DNA of 64,000 nt from Photorhabdus cinerea (GCF_011189575.1 NZ_PUJW01000003.1:62001-126000), one strand, 5' to 3'; shown: positions 18,223 through 27,536, numbered from the stretch's first letter. The notes: generated by a model not told the origin, from the sequence alone. Numbers and translations: made by a program.

Positions 18223-18642
18223 TATACAAAATCCAGACCGACCATTTTTTAACCTAAAAAGATGAATATATTTTTAATTTTAGATTAATAAGATGTTACC
18301 GGAAACAGAATTAATAACTTTTTAAAGCTAAATTTAAGATAATTAAAGTAATATTTAACAATATTTAGTTTATTAAATTATTTTATTACTAATATGTTCA
18401 CCTATTTCATTTTTTCTGACTGATAGCAATTTTTCTCTAGTGCCTCTGATGCTAATCTAATAGTATGTTTTCTCAGTCAATAAGAGATAAAAGTCTAAAT
18501 CAAGCCAAATATTTAGATATCAAATCAACAAAAGACTATTACTTATACAGATAAATTTTTTGTTGGAAGAATGATTCATTAAAATTATTGGAGTAAATTT
18601 GTAATCATTCTGCATTTATATTACTAACAGAGGGGAAAATAG
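18223..18642. other. Upstream region of manXYZ
   Basis: This 420 bp AT-rich region without ORFs must carry the manX promoter. In E. coli CRP and Mlc act here. I could not identify a convincing site for either by eye. Confidence 0.4.
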
Positions 18643-19611
18643 GTGAGTATAGCCATTATGATTGGCACACATGGAGCTGCGGCTGAGCAACTGCTTCGCA
18701 CCGTAGAGATGTTAATTGGGGAACAAGAAAACGTTTCTTATATTGACTTTGTTCCTGGTGAAAATGCCGATACTTTATTTGAAAAATACAACAGCAAACT
18801 TGCAAAGCTCAGCACAGATAAAGGGGTGCTATTTTTTGTTGATACATGGGGAGGAAGTCCATTCAATGCAGCTAACCGTATCGCTGTAGATAAAGAAAAT
18901 TATGAGATTATTACCGGGGTTAACGTCCCGATGCTAGTTGAAGCCTTTATGTGCCGTGATGATGATCCATCTTTAGAAGAGTTGGTCTCAGTCGCTCTGG
19001 AAACAGGAAAAGAGGGTATCCGGGCCCTAAAAACAGAAGAACCGCCAAAAGTTGAACCTGTCAAACCTGTAGCCCCCGTAGCGACACTTACATCAGCACC
19101 ACCAACCGGTGGTCATATGAAAATCGCGCTGGCCCGAATTGATGACCGCCTTATTCATGGGCAGGTTGCTACCCGTTGGACAAAAGAAACCAATGTCAAA
19201 CGGATTATTGTCGTCAGCGACGAAGTTGCAGCCGATACTGTTCGCTCCACTTTACTGAAACAGGTTGCTCCACCGGGGATTAGTGCTCACGTTGTTGATG
19301 TCGCAAAATGTATTCGCGTTTACAACAACCCGAAATATGCTAATGAACGAGTCATGTTACTGTTCACAAATCCAACAGATGTTCTTCGTCTGATCGAAAA
19401 TGGTGTCGATATCACTTCGGTAAACATTGGAGGAATGGCATACCGACAGGGAAAAATACAAGTTAACAACGCAATATCTATTGACGAAACTGATATTGAA
19501 GCCTTCAAAAAATTGGATGAACGTAGCATTGAGCTAGAAGCCCGTAAAGTTGCCAGTGATACCCGTCTGCAAATGATGGATCTTATCCAGAAGGTCAAAA
19601 ACGAAAATTAA
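18643..19611 (+). CDS. manX: PTS mannose-family EIIAB component ManX
   Basis: 322-residue cytosolic two-domain PTS protein. The IIA domain (about 1-130) has the phosphorylation His in MIGTHGAAAEQ. A Pro/Ala/Val-rich hinge (about 133-160) links it to the IIB domain with active His in DDRLIHGQVATRW. It passes phosphate to mannose, glucose or glucosamine transported by ManYZ. GTG start with GAGGGG upstream. Confidence 0.94.
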   Translation: MSIAIMIGTHGAAAEQLLRTVEMLIGEQENVSYIDFVPGENADTLFEKYNSKLAKLSTDKGVLFFVDTWGGSPFNAANRIAVDKENYEIITGVNVPMLVEAFMCRDDDPSLEELVSVALETGKEGIRALKTEEPPKVEPVKPVAPVATLTSAPPTGGHMKIALARIDDRLIHGQVATRWTKETNVKRIIVVSDEVAADTVRSTLLKQVAPPGISAHVVDVAKCIRVYNNPKYANERVMLLFTNPTDVLRLIENGVDITSVNIGGMAYRQGKIQVNNAISIDETDIEAFKKLDERSIELEARKVASDTRLQMMDLIQKVKNEN

Positions 19612-19684
19612 ACCAGAGCAATTTAACTATTACTCAATGACAAAAATTTCTCACCAAATTTAATTTGGTTACAGGAGACAAACA

Positions 19685-20488
19685 ATGGAAATTACCGTTG
19701 TTCAAATTTCATTGATATTCATCGTAGCCTGTATCGCAGGTATGGATTCCATTCTTGATGAATTCCAATTCCATCGCCCACTTGTGGCCTGTACTTTAAT
19801 CGGAATCATTCTTGGTGACATGACAACTGGCGTTATTATTGGCGGTACGCTGGAGATGATCGCACTTGGCTGGATGAATATCGGTGCCGCAATTGCTCCG
19901 GATGCTGCTTTAGCATCAATCATTTCAACTATTTTGGTTATCGCAGGTGGCCGAGATATCGGTGAAGGTATCGCACTGGCAATTCCTTTGGCAGCCGCAG
20001 GTCAAGTTCTGACTATCATTGTCCGTACCATCACTGTTGCGTTCCAGCATGCTGCTGACAACGCTGCAGAACGTGGCAATCTTCGGGCTATCAGCCTTAT
20101 CCATTTATCCGCATTACTGCTTCAAGCTATGCGTATCGCTATCCCTGCCCTGATTGTTGCCCTGTCCGTTGGGACCAACGAAGTCCAACAATTGCTCGCC
20201 TCTATTCCTGAAGTTGTAACAAACGGCCTGAATATTGCGGGTGGAATGATTGTGGTTGTAGGTTATGCAATGGTCATCAATATGATGCGTGCTGGCTACT
20301 TAATGCCATTCTTCTATCTCGGTTTCGTCACTGCGGCATTTACTGATTTCAACCTGGTTGCATTGGGTATTATTGGTATTGTTATGGCCGTGCTATACAT
20401 TCAACTCAGCCCTAAATACAACAAATCTCAGGTGGTTACTGCTGCCCCTGGACACACCAATAACGATCTTGATAACGAATTAGACTAA
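19685..20488 (+). CDS. manY: PTS mannose-family EIIC component ManY
   Basis: 267-residue inner-membrane IIC-Man subunit, with typical stretches IVACIAGMDSILDEFQFHRPLVACTLIG, IGGTLEMIALGWMNIGAAIAPDAALASI and GGRDIGEGIALAIPLAAAGQ. It forms the sugar channel with ManZ. ManY of the E. coli type is also part of the lambda DNA entry route. Starts 73 bp after manX with AGGAGA upstream. Confidence 0.95.
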   Translation: MEITVVQISLIFIVACIAGMDSILDEFQFHRPLVACTLIGIILGDMTTGVIIGGTLEMIALGWMNIGAAIAPDAALASIISTILVIAGGRDIGEGIALAIPLAAAGQVLTIIVRTITVAFQHAADNAAERGNLRAISLIHLSALLLQAMRIAIPALIVALSVGTNEVQQLLASIPEVVTNGLNIAGGMIVVVGYAMVINMMRAGYLMPFFYLGFVTAAFTDFNLVALGIIGIVMAVLYIQLSPKYNKSQVVTAAPGHTNNDLDNELD

Positions 20489-20501
20489 GAGGATGAGCAA
20501 C

Positions 20502-21368
20502 ATGTTAGATACAACAAAAACGGCTGCTCAGACAGTCGGCCAGAAAAAACTGACACCAAGCGACATCCGCGGTGTATTCCTCCGCTCTAATGTGTTCCAA
20601 GGCTCATGGAACTTTGAACGTATGCAAGCGCTGGGTTTCTGTTTTTCTATGGTTCCAGCCCTCCGTCGTCTGTATCCAGAAAATACCGATGAGCGTAAAC
20701 AAGCAATTAAGCGTCATCTTGAATTCTTTAATACTCATCCTTACGTTGTCGCACCTGTATTGGGCGTCACGATGGCGATGGAAGAGCAGAGAGCTAATGG
20801 AGCAACAATTGATGATGGTGCTATCAACGGTATTAAAGTCGGTTTGATGGGGCCATTGGCCGGTGTAGGTGACCCAATTTTCTGGGGCACAGTCCGCCCG
20901 GTATTTGCTGCTTTGGGAGCGGGTCTAGCAATGAGCGGTAGCTGGCTTGGACCTGTACTATTCTTCTTTTTATTTAATCTGGTTCGCCTATTGGTTCTTT
21001 ATTCAGGGATCTCTTATGGCTATAAGAAAGGGATTAATATCGTTCAGGATATGGGGGGAGGCTTCCTACAAAAAATGACGGAGGGGGCATCAATCCTTGG
21101 CCTGTTTGTCATGGGAGCATTAGTTAATAAATGGACGAAAGTCAATATCCCACTAGTCGTATCAGAAATTCCTAACCAACAAACAGGTGAAAAAACAATC
21201 ACCACGGTTCAGAATATCCTTGATCAACTGATGCCGGGCCTTGTACCACTTTTGCTGACATTTGCCTGTATGTGGCTATTACGGCATAAAGTCAATGCCC
21301 TATGGATTATTATTGGCTTCTTTATTCTAGGGATTATTGGCGCCAGATTTGGGTTCCTCGGCCTATAG
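20502..21368 (+). CDS. manZ: PTS mannose-family EIID component ManZ
   Basis: 288-residue IID-Man membrane subunit, matching E. coli from LTPSDIRGVFLRSN through GSWNFERMQALGFCFSMVPA, GLMGPLAGVGDPIFWGT and ILDQLMPGLVPLLLTFACMWLLR. AGAGG lies nine nt before ATG 20502; the upstream in-frame ATG at 20493 directly abuts it and is less likely, though it would give M-S-N-M. Last gene of manXYZ; a strong terminator follows. Confidence 0.94.
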   Translation: MLDTTKTAAQTVGQKKLTPSDIRGVFLRSNVFQGSWNFERMQALGFCFSMVPALRRLYPENTDERKQAIKRHLEFFNTHPYVVAPVLGVTMAMEEQRANGATIDDGAINGIKVGLMGPLAGVGDPIFWGTVRPVFAALGAGLAMSGSWLGPVLFFFLFNLVRLLVLYSGISYGYKKGINIVQDMGGGFLQKMTEGASILGLFVMGALVNKWTKVNIPLVVSEIPNQQTGEKTITTVQNILDQLMPGLVPLLLTFACMWLLRHKVNALWIIIGFFILGIIGARFGFLGL

Positions 21369-21388
21369 AATATATTATTCTATTAATC

Positions 21389-21422
21389 ATACGGGGAGGG
21401 ATTCCTCCTCGTATTTTCTTTT
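21389..21422 (+). terminator. Rho-independent terminator of manXYZ
   Basis: Eleven-bp stem ATACGGGGAGG / CCTCCTCGTAT (one G-T wobble), loop GATT, then TTTCTTTTTTT. Confidence 0.92.
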
Positions 21423-21447
21423 TTTACAACAACACAGAGATTAAAGA

Positions 21448-21906
21448 ATGAGCCTCAATGATATGGTATTAGTGGGTTTAATCGTGCTAATGCTAGCTTT
21501 CGCTATCTATGATGAATTTGTGGTTAATCTACTGAAAGGAAAAACCTATTTACAAATAAAGCTGAAAAGAAAACATAAAATTGACGCTCTCATCTTCATT
21601 ATCCTGATACTTATTGTTGTTTATAATAATATCACTGCTCATGGTAGCCGTTTAACCACATACTTATTGTTATTTACTATCCTGGTGACTATTTATATTG
21701 CCTACATACGCTCACCTAAATTGTTATTTAAAAGTAAAGGTTTTTTCTACGCAAATACGTTTATTTCGTATGACCGGATAAAAACCATAAATTTATCTGA
21801 AGATGGAATTCTGGTTATTGGTTTAGAAAATAAAAATTTATATATCTCAGTCTGCCAACTTGATGATTTAGAAGTGATTTATAAATTCCTTGTTGAAAAT
21901 AGATAG
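21448..21906 (+). CDS. yobD: YobD (DUF986) inner-membrane protein
   Basis: 152 residues, the same length as E. coli YobD. Conserved stretches: LAFAIYDEF, IDALIFIILILIVVYNN-like, IRSPKLLFKSKGFFYAN and NLSEDGILV. Three hydrophobic segments precede a soluble C-terminal part. Function unknown. It lies between manZ and mntP as in E. coli. Confidence 0.9.
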   Translation: MSLNDMVLVGLIVLMLAFAIYDEFVVNLLKGKTYLQIKLKRKHKIDALIFIILILIVVYNNITAHGSRLTTYLLLFTILVTIYIAYIRSPKLLFKSKGFFYANTFISYDRIKTINLSEDGILVIGLENKNLYISVCQLDDLEVIYKFLVENR

Positions 21907-21988
21907 ATAAGAATAAATAATGGATAGAAAAATAAATAATAAACAATCAGCTTTATGCTGGTTTTTATTTTCTCCCACATGACAAATA

Positions 21989-22007
21989 GATAATGATAAT
22001 TATTATC
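21989..22007. promoter_or_regulatory. Fur box upstream of mntP
   Basis: GATAATGATAATTATTATC differs from the 19 bp Fur consensus at one position. It lies about 75-90 bp upstream of the riboswitch. This predicts iron-linked control of the manganese exporter. Confidence 0.8.
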
Positions 22008-22078
22008 GGTATCATACTTTAACCCTAAAAATAATATTATTTTCTCTTTTTGAGTTATTATGTTATCTTTGAAAAAGT

Positions 22079-22262
22079 CATGGGGAGTAGCCTGTTTCAG
22101 AAAAATGATTTAGTTAATTTCTCTGAAAAACTCGTATCAACATACTCGTTTCAAAATAAAACGTGGTACGGGTAGCCTTTAAGGTTGGCAAGACCATAGG
22201 CATATAACACATCATTGGTTGGGGGTGAGTTATATGTATATGGAAACACCCAACCGAGGCTA
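22079..22262 (+). ncRNA. yybP-ykoY manganese riboswitch
   Basis: The leader of mntP carries the conserved motif elements GGGGAGTAGCC at its 5' end, ATCAACATACTCG in the middle, and GGCAAGACCATAGGC. A 3' hairpin GGTTGGG...CCCAACC ends just before the ribosome-binding site GAGG. The same RNA class precedes mntP in E. coli, where Mn(II) binding raises expression. Confidence 0.85.
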
Positions 22263-22267
22263 TTTTA

Positions 22268-22849
22268 ATGAACTTATACGCAACCCTTATCCTAGCTTTA
22301 GCGCTCTCAATGGATGCTTTTGCTGCTGCAATCGGCAAAGGGGCCGCACTGCATAGACCACATTTTCGTGAAGCACTCCGTACTGGCCTGATATTTGGTG
22401 TGGTGGAAGCTTGTACTCCACTGATTGGCTGGTCGATAGGACTTTATGCCAGTCAGTATATTATGGAGTGGGATCATTGGATTGCTTTCACTCTGTTGTT
22501 TATTCTAGGCTATAGAATGGTTACAGACAGTTTTAAAGCTAGCCCGGAAAAAAAGTGTGAACCACCCTGCCGCCACAATTCAATGGTATTAATAACAACC
22601 GCTATTGCTACCAGTCTGGATGCAATGGCAATTGGTGTCGGACTCGCTTTTCTTCAAGTCAATATCATACATACTGCGATGGCTATCGGTATAATGACAA
22701 TGATCATGGCGACATTGGGGATGTTAATTGGCCGCTATATTGGCCCACTACTAGGCAAACGTGCTGAGCTTATTGGCGGGCTTATTCTGATTGCAATTGG
22801 CTTCAATATTTTATTTGAACACCTCGAATTATTTATGTACTCGAAATAA
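22268..22849 (+). CDS. mntP: Manganese efflux pump MntP
   Basis: 193-residue polytopic inner-membrane protein (E. coli MntP/YebN). The duplicated family motif is seen as ALSMDAFAAAIGKG and TSLDAMAIGVGLAF, the acidic residues of which are needed for Mn export. About six hydrophobic helices are visible. It is controlled by a riboswitch and probably Fur upstream. Confidence 0.94.
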   Translation: MNLYATLILALALSMDAFAAAIGKGAALHRPHFREALRTGLIFGVVEACTPLIGWSIGLYASQYIMEWDHWIAFTLLFILGYRMVTDSFKASPEKKCEPPCRHNSMVLITTAIATSLDAMAIGVGLAFLQVNIIHTAMAIGIMTMIMATLGMLIGRYIGPLLGKRAELIGGLILIAIGFNILFEHLELFMYSK

Positions 22850-22855
22850 CGCCTC

Positions 22856-22897
22856 TAGCCCAGAATATTTCTTTTTCAAAAATGATATTTTGGGCTA
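22856..22897. terminator. Bidirectional terminator mntP/rlmA
   Basis: Thirteen-bp stem TAGCCCAGAATAT / ATATTTTGGGCTA (one G-T wobble), with a T-rich loop, between convergent genes. Confidence 0.85.
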
Positions 22898-22905
22898 AAT
22901 TCTAA

Positions 22906-23724
22906 TTAATCAAGACGTTGATAAACCCGCAATATAAAATCAGTTTCGCATTCAAACAACGCTTTATCTGCCAATCCTTTTTTCACATCTTCTGTTGCCC
23001 GCCAGGCAAATGGTGTCATCTGTAATAAATGATGCGCTTGTATTCCATTTAATTTCATTGGATAAGATAATGATTCATCCGTTATCAATTCGAATCCTGC
23101 TAACTGTTCTGTCTTCAATGGATGAAGCTGAATATTCTGATAAATCAATTCCTTGAGCTGATAAAGATGGCGAGGACCAGGAGTGACTGTCAGAACAATT
23201 CCCTGTGGCTTAACAACCCTTGCCAGTTCTTCCGCTTTGCAAGGCGCGTAAATCCGTAGCACCCCGGCAAGAGATTCATCGGCAAATGGCAAACGATGGC
23301 TCGACGCGACACAAAAGCTGACAGCAGGATAGCGCTTAGCGCCATAACGAACTGCAATCTTAGCGACATCTAACCCATAGATTTTAAGATTACGTCTCTT
23401 GCTTAACTGCGCTTCAACCGCAGCAGTGTAATAACCTTCACCGCATCCTATGTCCAGTAAACTTTCTGCCTTTTCTGGCAGATACCTTTCCAGCAATTCC
23501 GAAACCTGTTGTTGTAATGGTTGATAATGCCCAGAATCCAAAAACGCCCTTCTTGATTGCATCATCTCTGGACTATCTCCCGGTTCTTTAGACCTTTTAT
23601 GCTGAACAGGCATCAGATTGACATACCCTTCTTTCGCACAATCAAATTGATGATTATTCTCACAGCGCCATTGCTGTCGAGTGAGCAATAAAGATTGATG
23701 ACATAAGGGGCATTGATAAGACAT
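22906..23724 (-). CDS. rlmA: 23S rRNA (guanine-N1)-methyltransferase RlmA
   Basis: 272 residues. RlmA(I) methylates G745 of 23S rRNA. An N-terminal zinc finger is visible (CPLC near residue 5, then C...H-Q-F-D-C), followed by KEGYVNLM and the SAM-binding motif LLDIGCGEGYYT. The start at 23724 (MSYQCPLC) has GGGAA upstream. Twelve further N-terminal codons are in frame but not conserved. Confidence 0.92.
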   Translation of the reverse strand: MSYQCPLCHQSLLLTRQQWRCENNHQFDCAKEGYVNLMPVQHKRSKEPGDSPEMMQSRRAFLDSGHYQPLQQQVSELLERYLPEKAESLLDIGCGEGYYTAAVEAQLSKRRNLKIYGLDVAKIAVRYGAKRYPAVSFCVASSHRLPFADESLAGVLRIYAPCKAEELARVVKPQGIVLTVTPGPRHLYQLKELIYQNIQLHPLKTEQLAGFELITDESLSYPMKLNGIQAHHLLQMTPFAWRATEDVKKGLADKALFECETDFILRVYQRLD

Positions 23725-24000
23725 AAGATTCCCAAAATATACGCAAAAACCAGCCAACACTATAGCATATTCTGATACTTTTAGTCGTAAATCATACTCA
23801 TTAATAGTTCCTATATAGACGATTAATAATTACCTTGAATGAAATTATATTCCATTATTTTCAGTTCTATTTTTGAGCCGGCTCGCAATATTTTTATGGA
23901 ATAAATCTATTTATCAGGTATTATTATTCAATCAAAATCAAGAAAATATAATTGTAAATAAATCATTTAACTAATAGAAGCAACTAATAATACAGGTAAT

Positions 24001-24255
24001 ATGATGAACATTTTCATACAATATTTTAATAAATTAAGATCAATTTCACCGAGATTCGATATTATGCCCAATACAAACTATTTTGATCTCATCCCACAGA
24101 AGAGTGATGTTGATACTTTAGCAGATGATCTGGATAAAGTCCGTGCAGACTTTGCTGTTGTATTAAAGCAATTCAATGATGAAATCATATTATCTACAGG
24201 GAAAGAGACGATATATGAACAAAATAGTCACCGGAAAACATCCGAAAATAGCTAA
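24001..24255 (+). CDS. Hypothetical small protein upstream of DUF2335 gene
   Basis: 84 residues, not recognised. The middle part is strongly charged and helical (DVDTLADDLDKVRADFAVV). An AGG lies a few nt before the ATG. An internal ATG at 24064 could also be the start. It overlaps the next gene by 41 nt in another frame, which suggests translational coupling. It lies in the accessory patch between rlmA and guaA. Confidence 0.45.
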   Translation: MMNIFIQYFNKLRSISPRFDIMPNTNYFDLIPQKSDVDTLADDLDKVRADFAVVLKQFNDEIILSTGKETIYEQNSHRKTSENS

Positions 24256-24607
24256 ACAATCTAATCAAGGTGATATCAATCCATTATATTATCAATTGCC
24301 TGATTCGGAGATATTATCGCTTTATGAACAACATACAAAAGGAGCTGCTGATCGATTTCTAACCCTAATCGAACAACAACAGAAGCATAGACAAGAGATG
24401 GAAAAAGTTGCCTTAGAACAAATGGTAAGAAAAAGTATCAGAGGACAAAGTTATGGATTATTACTCACTTTTATCTCTTTGTTTGTCTCTTTAATCTTGG
24501 GTTTAAATGGGAATAATTGGTTAGCAGGAATTATTGGAAGTGGTACTGTAACAACTATTCTAATTATTTATGTTTTAAATAGAAATCCACACCGATTTAT
24601 AAGATAA
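24215..24607 (+). CDS. DUF2335 family small membrane protein
   Basis: 130 residues. The N-terminal half matches the DUF2335 pattern (L-P-D-S-E-I-L then GAADRFLTLIEQQQKHRQEMEK), a helical segment followed by two hydrophobic segments (about 78-95 and 99-116). Family members are found in phage-derived and accessory regions; function unknown. ATG 24215 was chosen because of AAAGAGA upstream. Confidence 0.65.
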   Translation: MNKIVTGKHPKIAKQSNQGDINPLYYQLPDSEILSLYEQHTKGAADRFLTLIEQQQKHRQEMEKVALEQMVRKSIRGQSYGLLLTFISLFVSLILGLNGNNWLAGIIGSGTVTTILIIYVLNRNPHRFIR

Positions 24608-25153
24608 TTAATATAGGTCAGGGTAAAAATGCCAACCTTTATATCGTCATAGATCTTTACTTTGCCTAAAATTTATAGATAAAAATAAAATATCAGTTAA
24701 TAAATTGATGACATTTATATATTATTTAATCATTAGAGGTCAATATAATACGTTCAGAATAAATGTTTTTATATCCAATAGATTTCAAATTGCAGCGCAG
24801 CAGCAAGTGAAGACATCCCTAGGATGCATAGATAACTATGTGACTGGGGCAAGTGAAAGCAGCCAACAAAGCAGCAACTTGAAGGATGAAGAGTATATCA
24901 TTAATTTAACGGTTCCATTCGCAAAATAGCAACGGTTGGCCGATGAATTGATAATTAAATATCTGAACATAACTTGAAATGACATTATGAAAATAATCCA
25001 GCGGATCACAATATCTTCGGCTGTAACTGGAATAATTCTTAATGAATAAATTGGACATTCAAAAGTCTGCAAACCATCTTTGCCACTTCTACATCACTAA
25101 TTAATAGAATAGCATAAAATTGAATCACGGTTTGTAGCATTGGGGGGAAACAA
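24608..25153. other. Non-coding gap holding an ERIC element
   Basis: No credible gene. The middle is occupied by ERIC copy 2. The rest is AT-rich DNA without recognisable features. Confidence 0.5.
24770..24897 (+). repeat. ERIC element, copy 2
   Basis: About 128 bp between TATATCC and GAGTATA. The core palindrome region (GCATAGATAACTATGTGACTGGGG) is recognisable but several arms have substitutions compared with the other three copies, so this is an older, diverged copy. Confidence 0.85.
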
Positions 25154-25357
25154 GTGACCGTCAATATTGATACTAAAATTCGTCATGTAACACCAATTGG
25201 GAAAAATATTTTTTCTGAACTCGGCTTTGACGCACAAGAAGCACAACAACTTCATACTAATTCTTTATATGAAATCGCAAATACGTTAGCAATCAAAGAG
25301 AAACTGATAGGAGAAATTACACTGGATCGTAAACAAAAAACTGAACAGCCTCTCTGA
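25154..25357 (+). pseudogene. Truncated XRE/HigA-type antitoxin
   Basis: A GTG-started 67-residue ORF with the usual N-terminus of small XRE antitoxins: N-I-F-S-E-L-G-F, then A-x-x-L-H and TLAIKEKLIGEI. Family members continue into an HTH of about 40 residues. Here the frame diverts after LIGEI and stops. In another frame the next codons read H-W-I-V-N-K-K-L, roughly where family members have Q-W-I-x-x-K-x-L, so a frameshift is likely. No partner toxin is seen. The family call rests on pattern memory. Confidence 0.5.
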
Positions 25358-25429
25358 GACTGTAACTTTGGATATTCCTGCAAATGAGAGATATTCTATA
25401 CTTGGGATCTTTCTATTAAGGCAAAACGA

Positions 25430-25690
25430 ATGAGTTCGATTTATTCAGAAGAATATCAGCATGTTATCCGATTATTACGCGAAACACGCTTGGAAAAAGG
25501 CATTACACAGGAAAAACTGGCACGAGCATTTGGCCGTCCTCAATCATTTATAGCCAAAGTTGAAAGTGGTGAAAGAAGACTAGATGTCGTGGAATTTGTG
25601 CACATAGCCCGTTTGTTGTCATTAAATCCAGTCCAGGTTCTAGGCAAAATAAAGCTGAAAAAACCAAGTTTTAACAATAATCTCAAGTGA
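25430..25690 (+). CDS. XRE family HTH transcriptional regulator
   Basis: 86 residues. A complete HTH domain covers about residues 10-70: LLRETRLEKGITQEKLARAFG, then PQSFIAKVESGERRLDVVEF. AAGG precedes the ATG. Small stand-alone XRE proteins are often autoregulators of mobile or toxin-antitoxin loci; its targets are unknown. It follows the truncated antitoxin in the same orientation. Confidence 0.75.
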   Translation: MSSIYSEEYQHVIRLLRETRLEKGITQEKLARAFGRPQSFIAKVESGERRLDVVEFVHIARLLSLNPVQVLGKIKLKKPSFNNNLK

Positions 25691-25699
25691 ATATCGAGT

Positions 25700-25810
25700 T
25701 TATTCTTTATATTCTTCAATCAACTTGTTAACCAACTCCGCGGCAGTTAGTTGTTTGCTCTGTTCAACGCATACAGCTTTGTTATGGATCTCTACGGCTA
25801 CGTTACTCAT
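25700..25810 (-). CDS. 36-residue small protein
   Basis: ATG at 25810 to TAA at 25700. Sequence marks are MSNVAVEIHNKAVCVEQ at the start and LTAAELVNKLIEEYKE at the end, the latter an amphipathic helix. AAGAGG lies nine nt before the ATG. Upstream are -10-like TATAAC and an ACTGAA-type -35 at 18 bp spacing. It lies downstream of the guaBA terminator, so it would need this promoter. I do not recognise the family; coding status is inferred from the ribosome-binding site and residue composition. Confidence 0.5.
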   Translation of the reverse strand: MSNVAVEIHNKAVCVEQSKQLTAAELVNKLIEEYKE

Positions 25811-25880
25811 GAGTTAAAACCTCTTCAATCCAATCTCAGTTATATCCAACTGGCGAATACAATTCAGTGTATACCATAAA

Positions 25881-25921
25881 TAAAAACACCAAAAAACGTT
25901 TTAGTTTTATTGGTGTTTTTA
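25881..25921. terminator. Terminator after guaBA
   Basis: Twelve-bp stem TAAAAACACCAA / TTGGTGTTTTTA. On the minus strand the stem ends in a T-run, 38 bp beyond the guaA stop. Confidence 0.88.
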
Positions 25922-25958
25922 ATTTAGGCTTCAACCAATGTCTATAGACTCTGAGGGC

Positions 25959-27536
25959 TTATTCCCACTCAATAGTCGCAGGGGGTTTACCACTGACATC
26001 ATAGACCACTCTTGATATCCCATTGACTTCATTGATGATCCGGTTAGAAACCCGACCAAGGAAATCATATGGTAAATGTGCCCAATGTGCAGTCATAAAA
26101 TCAACCGTTTCTACTGCCCGTAACGAGACAACCCAATCATATTTACGGCCATCCCCCATAACGCCCACCGAACGAACCGGTAAGAATACAGTGAATGCCT
26201 GGCTGACTTTATTGTACAAATCAGCCTTGTGCAGCTCTTCAATAAAGATAGCATCTGCCCGACGTAGTAAATCGCAGTACTCTTTCTTCACTTCACCCAA
26301 TACACGAACACCTAAGCCGGGGCCTGGGAATGGATGGCGGTTCAACATGTCATAAGGCAATCCCAACGCCAAGCCAATCTTACGCACTTCATCTTTGAAC
26401 AACTCTTTCAGAGGTTCTACCAATCCCAGTTTCATCTCTTCTGGCAAACCACCTACGTTATGATGAGATTTGATAACATGGGCTTTACCTGTCGCAGATG
26501 CCGCTGATTCGATGACATCCGGATAAATAGTACCTTGTGCCAGCCATTTAACCTGAGTCTGTTTACTTGCCTCTTCATCAAAGACTTCAACAAATACACG
26601 ACCAATTGTTTTACGCTTCTCTTCCGGATCATTGATGCCAGCCAGTGCAGCAAGGAAACGATCTTCGGCGGGAACATGAACAATATTTAGCCCAAATTTG
26701 CCGGTAAACATTTCCATTACCTGATCAGCTTCATTCAAACGCAACAAACCGTTATCAACAAATACACAGGTCAGACGATTACCAATTGCGCGATGCAGCA
26801 ATAATGCGGTAACAGAGGAATCAACACCACCGGATAACCCCAAAATAACGTGATCCTCACCAACCTGTTCACGTAGGCGTACAACGGTATCTTCGATAAT
26901 AGAATCAGGAACCCACAGCGCTTCACATTGGCATATATCCAGTACAAAACGTTCCAGTATGCGCTGCCCCTGATGAGTATGAGTGACTTCCGGGTGGAAT
27001 TGTACGCCATAAAAACGTTTTTCTTCATTCGCTATAATGGCAAATGGACAGGTATCAGTGCTGGCGATCGTAATAAAGTCCGCAGGAATTGCCGTGACTT
27101 TATCACCGTGACTCATCCATACATCCAGTAATGGTTGACCTCGCTCATTTAATGAATCCTGAATCCCACAGAATAGTGCACTTTCCGCTTTAATTTCGAC
27201 CTGAGCATAACCAAATTCACGCTCAATAGAACTTTCAACCTTACCACCAAACTGCATTGACATAGTTTGCATACCATAGCAAACACCCAATACAGGAATA
27301 CCCGCGTTAAAAACATATTCAGGTGCCAGTGGACTTCCCTGCTCTGTGGTGCTTTCCGGGCCACCGGAAAGAATGATACCGCTTGGATTAAAGCCGCGGA
27401 TTTGTTCTTCAGTGACATCCCATGCCCAAAGTTCACAGTAAACCCCGATTTCACGGATACGACGAGCAATCAACTGAGTATATTGTGAACCAAAATCGAG
27501 GATAAGAATGCGGTGCTGATGGATATTAGTTGTCAT
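25959..27536 (-). CDS. guaA: GMP synthase (glutamine-hydrolysing)
   Basis: 525 residues. Converts XMP to GMP using glutamine and ATP. Class I amidotransferase domain at the N-terminus (nucleophile Cys in GVCYGMQ, His/Glu in FHPEVTH), the ATP-pyrophosphatase P-loop LSGGVDSSV at about residue 233, and the C-terminal dimerisation domain ending in TIEWE. It follows guaB by 75 bp in the guaBA operon. Confidence 0.97.
   Translation of the reverse strand: MTTNIHQHRILILDFGSQYTQLIARRIREIGVYCELWAWDVTEEQIRGFNPSGIILSGGPESTTEQGSPLAPEYVFNAGIPVLGVCYGMQTMSMQFGGKVESSIEREFGYAQVEIKAESALFCGIQDSLNERGQPLLDVWMSHGDKVTAIPADFITIASTDTCPFAIIANEEKRFYGVQFHPEVTHTHQGQRILERFVLDICQCEALWVPDSIIEDTVVRLREQVGEDHVILGLSGGVDSSVTALLLHRAIGNRLTCVFVDNGLLRLNEADQVMEMFTGKFGLNIVHVPAEDRFLAALAGINDPEEKRKTIGRVFVEVFDEEASKQTQVKWLAQGTIYPDVIESAASATGKAHVIKSHHNVGGLPEEMKLGLVEPLKELFKDEVRKIGLALGLPYDMLNRHPFPGPGLGVRVLGEVKKEYCDLLRRADAIFIEELHKADLYNKVSQAFTVFLPVRSVGVMGDGRKYDWVVSLRAVETVDFMTAHWAHLPYDFLGRVSNRIINEVNGISRVVYDVSGKPPATIEWE

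Noticed and set aside
24705..24929. 74-codon plus-strand ORF over ERIC copy 2
   Set aside because: Most of the frame is the ERIC element itself.
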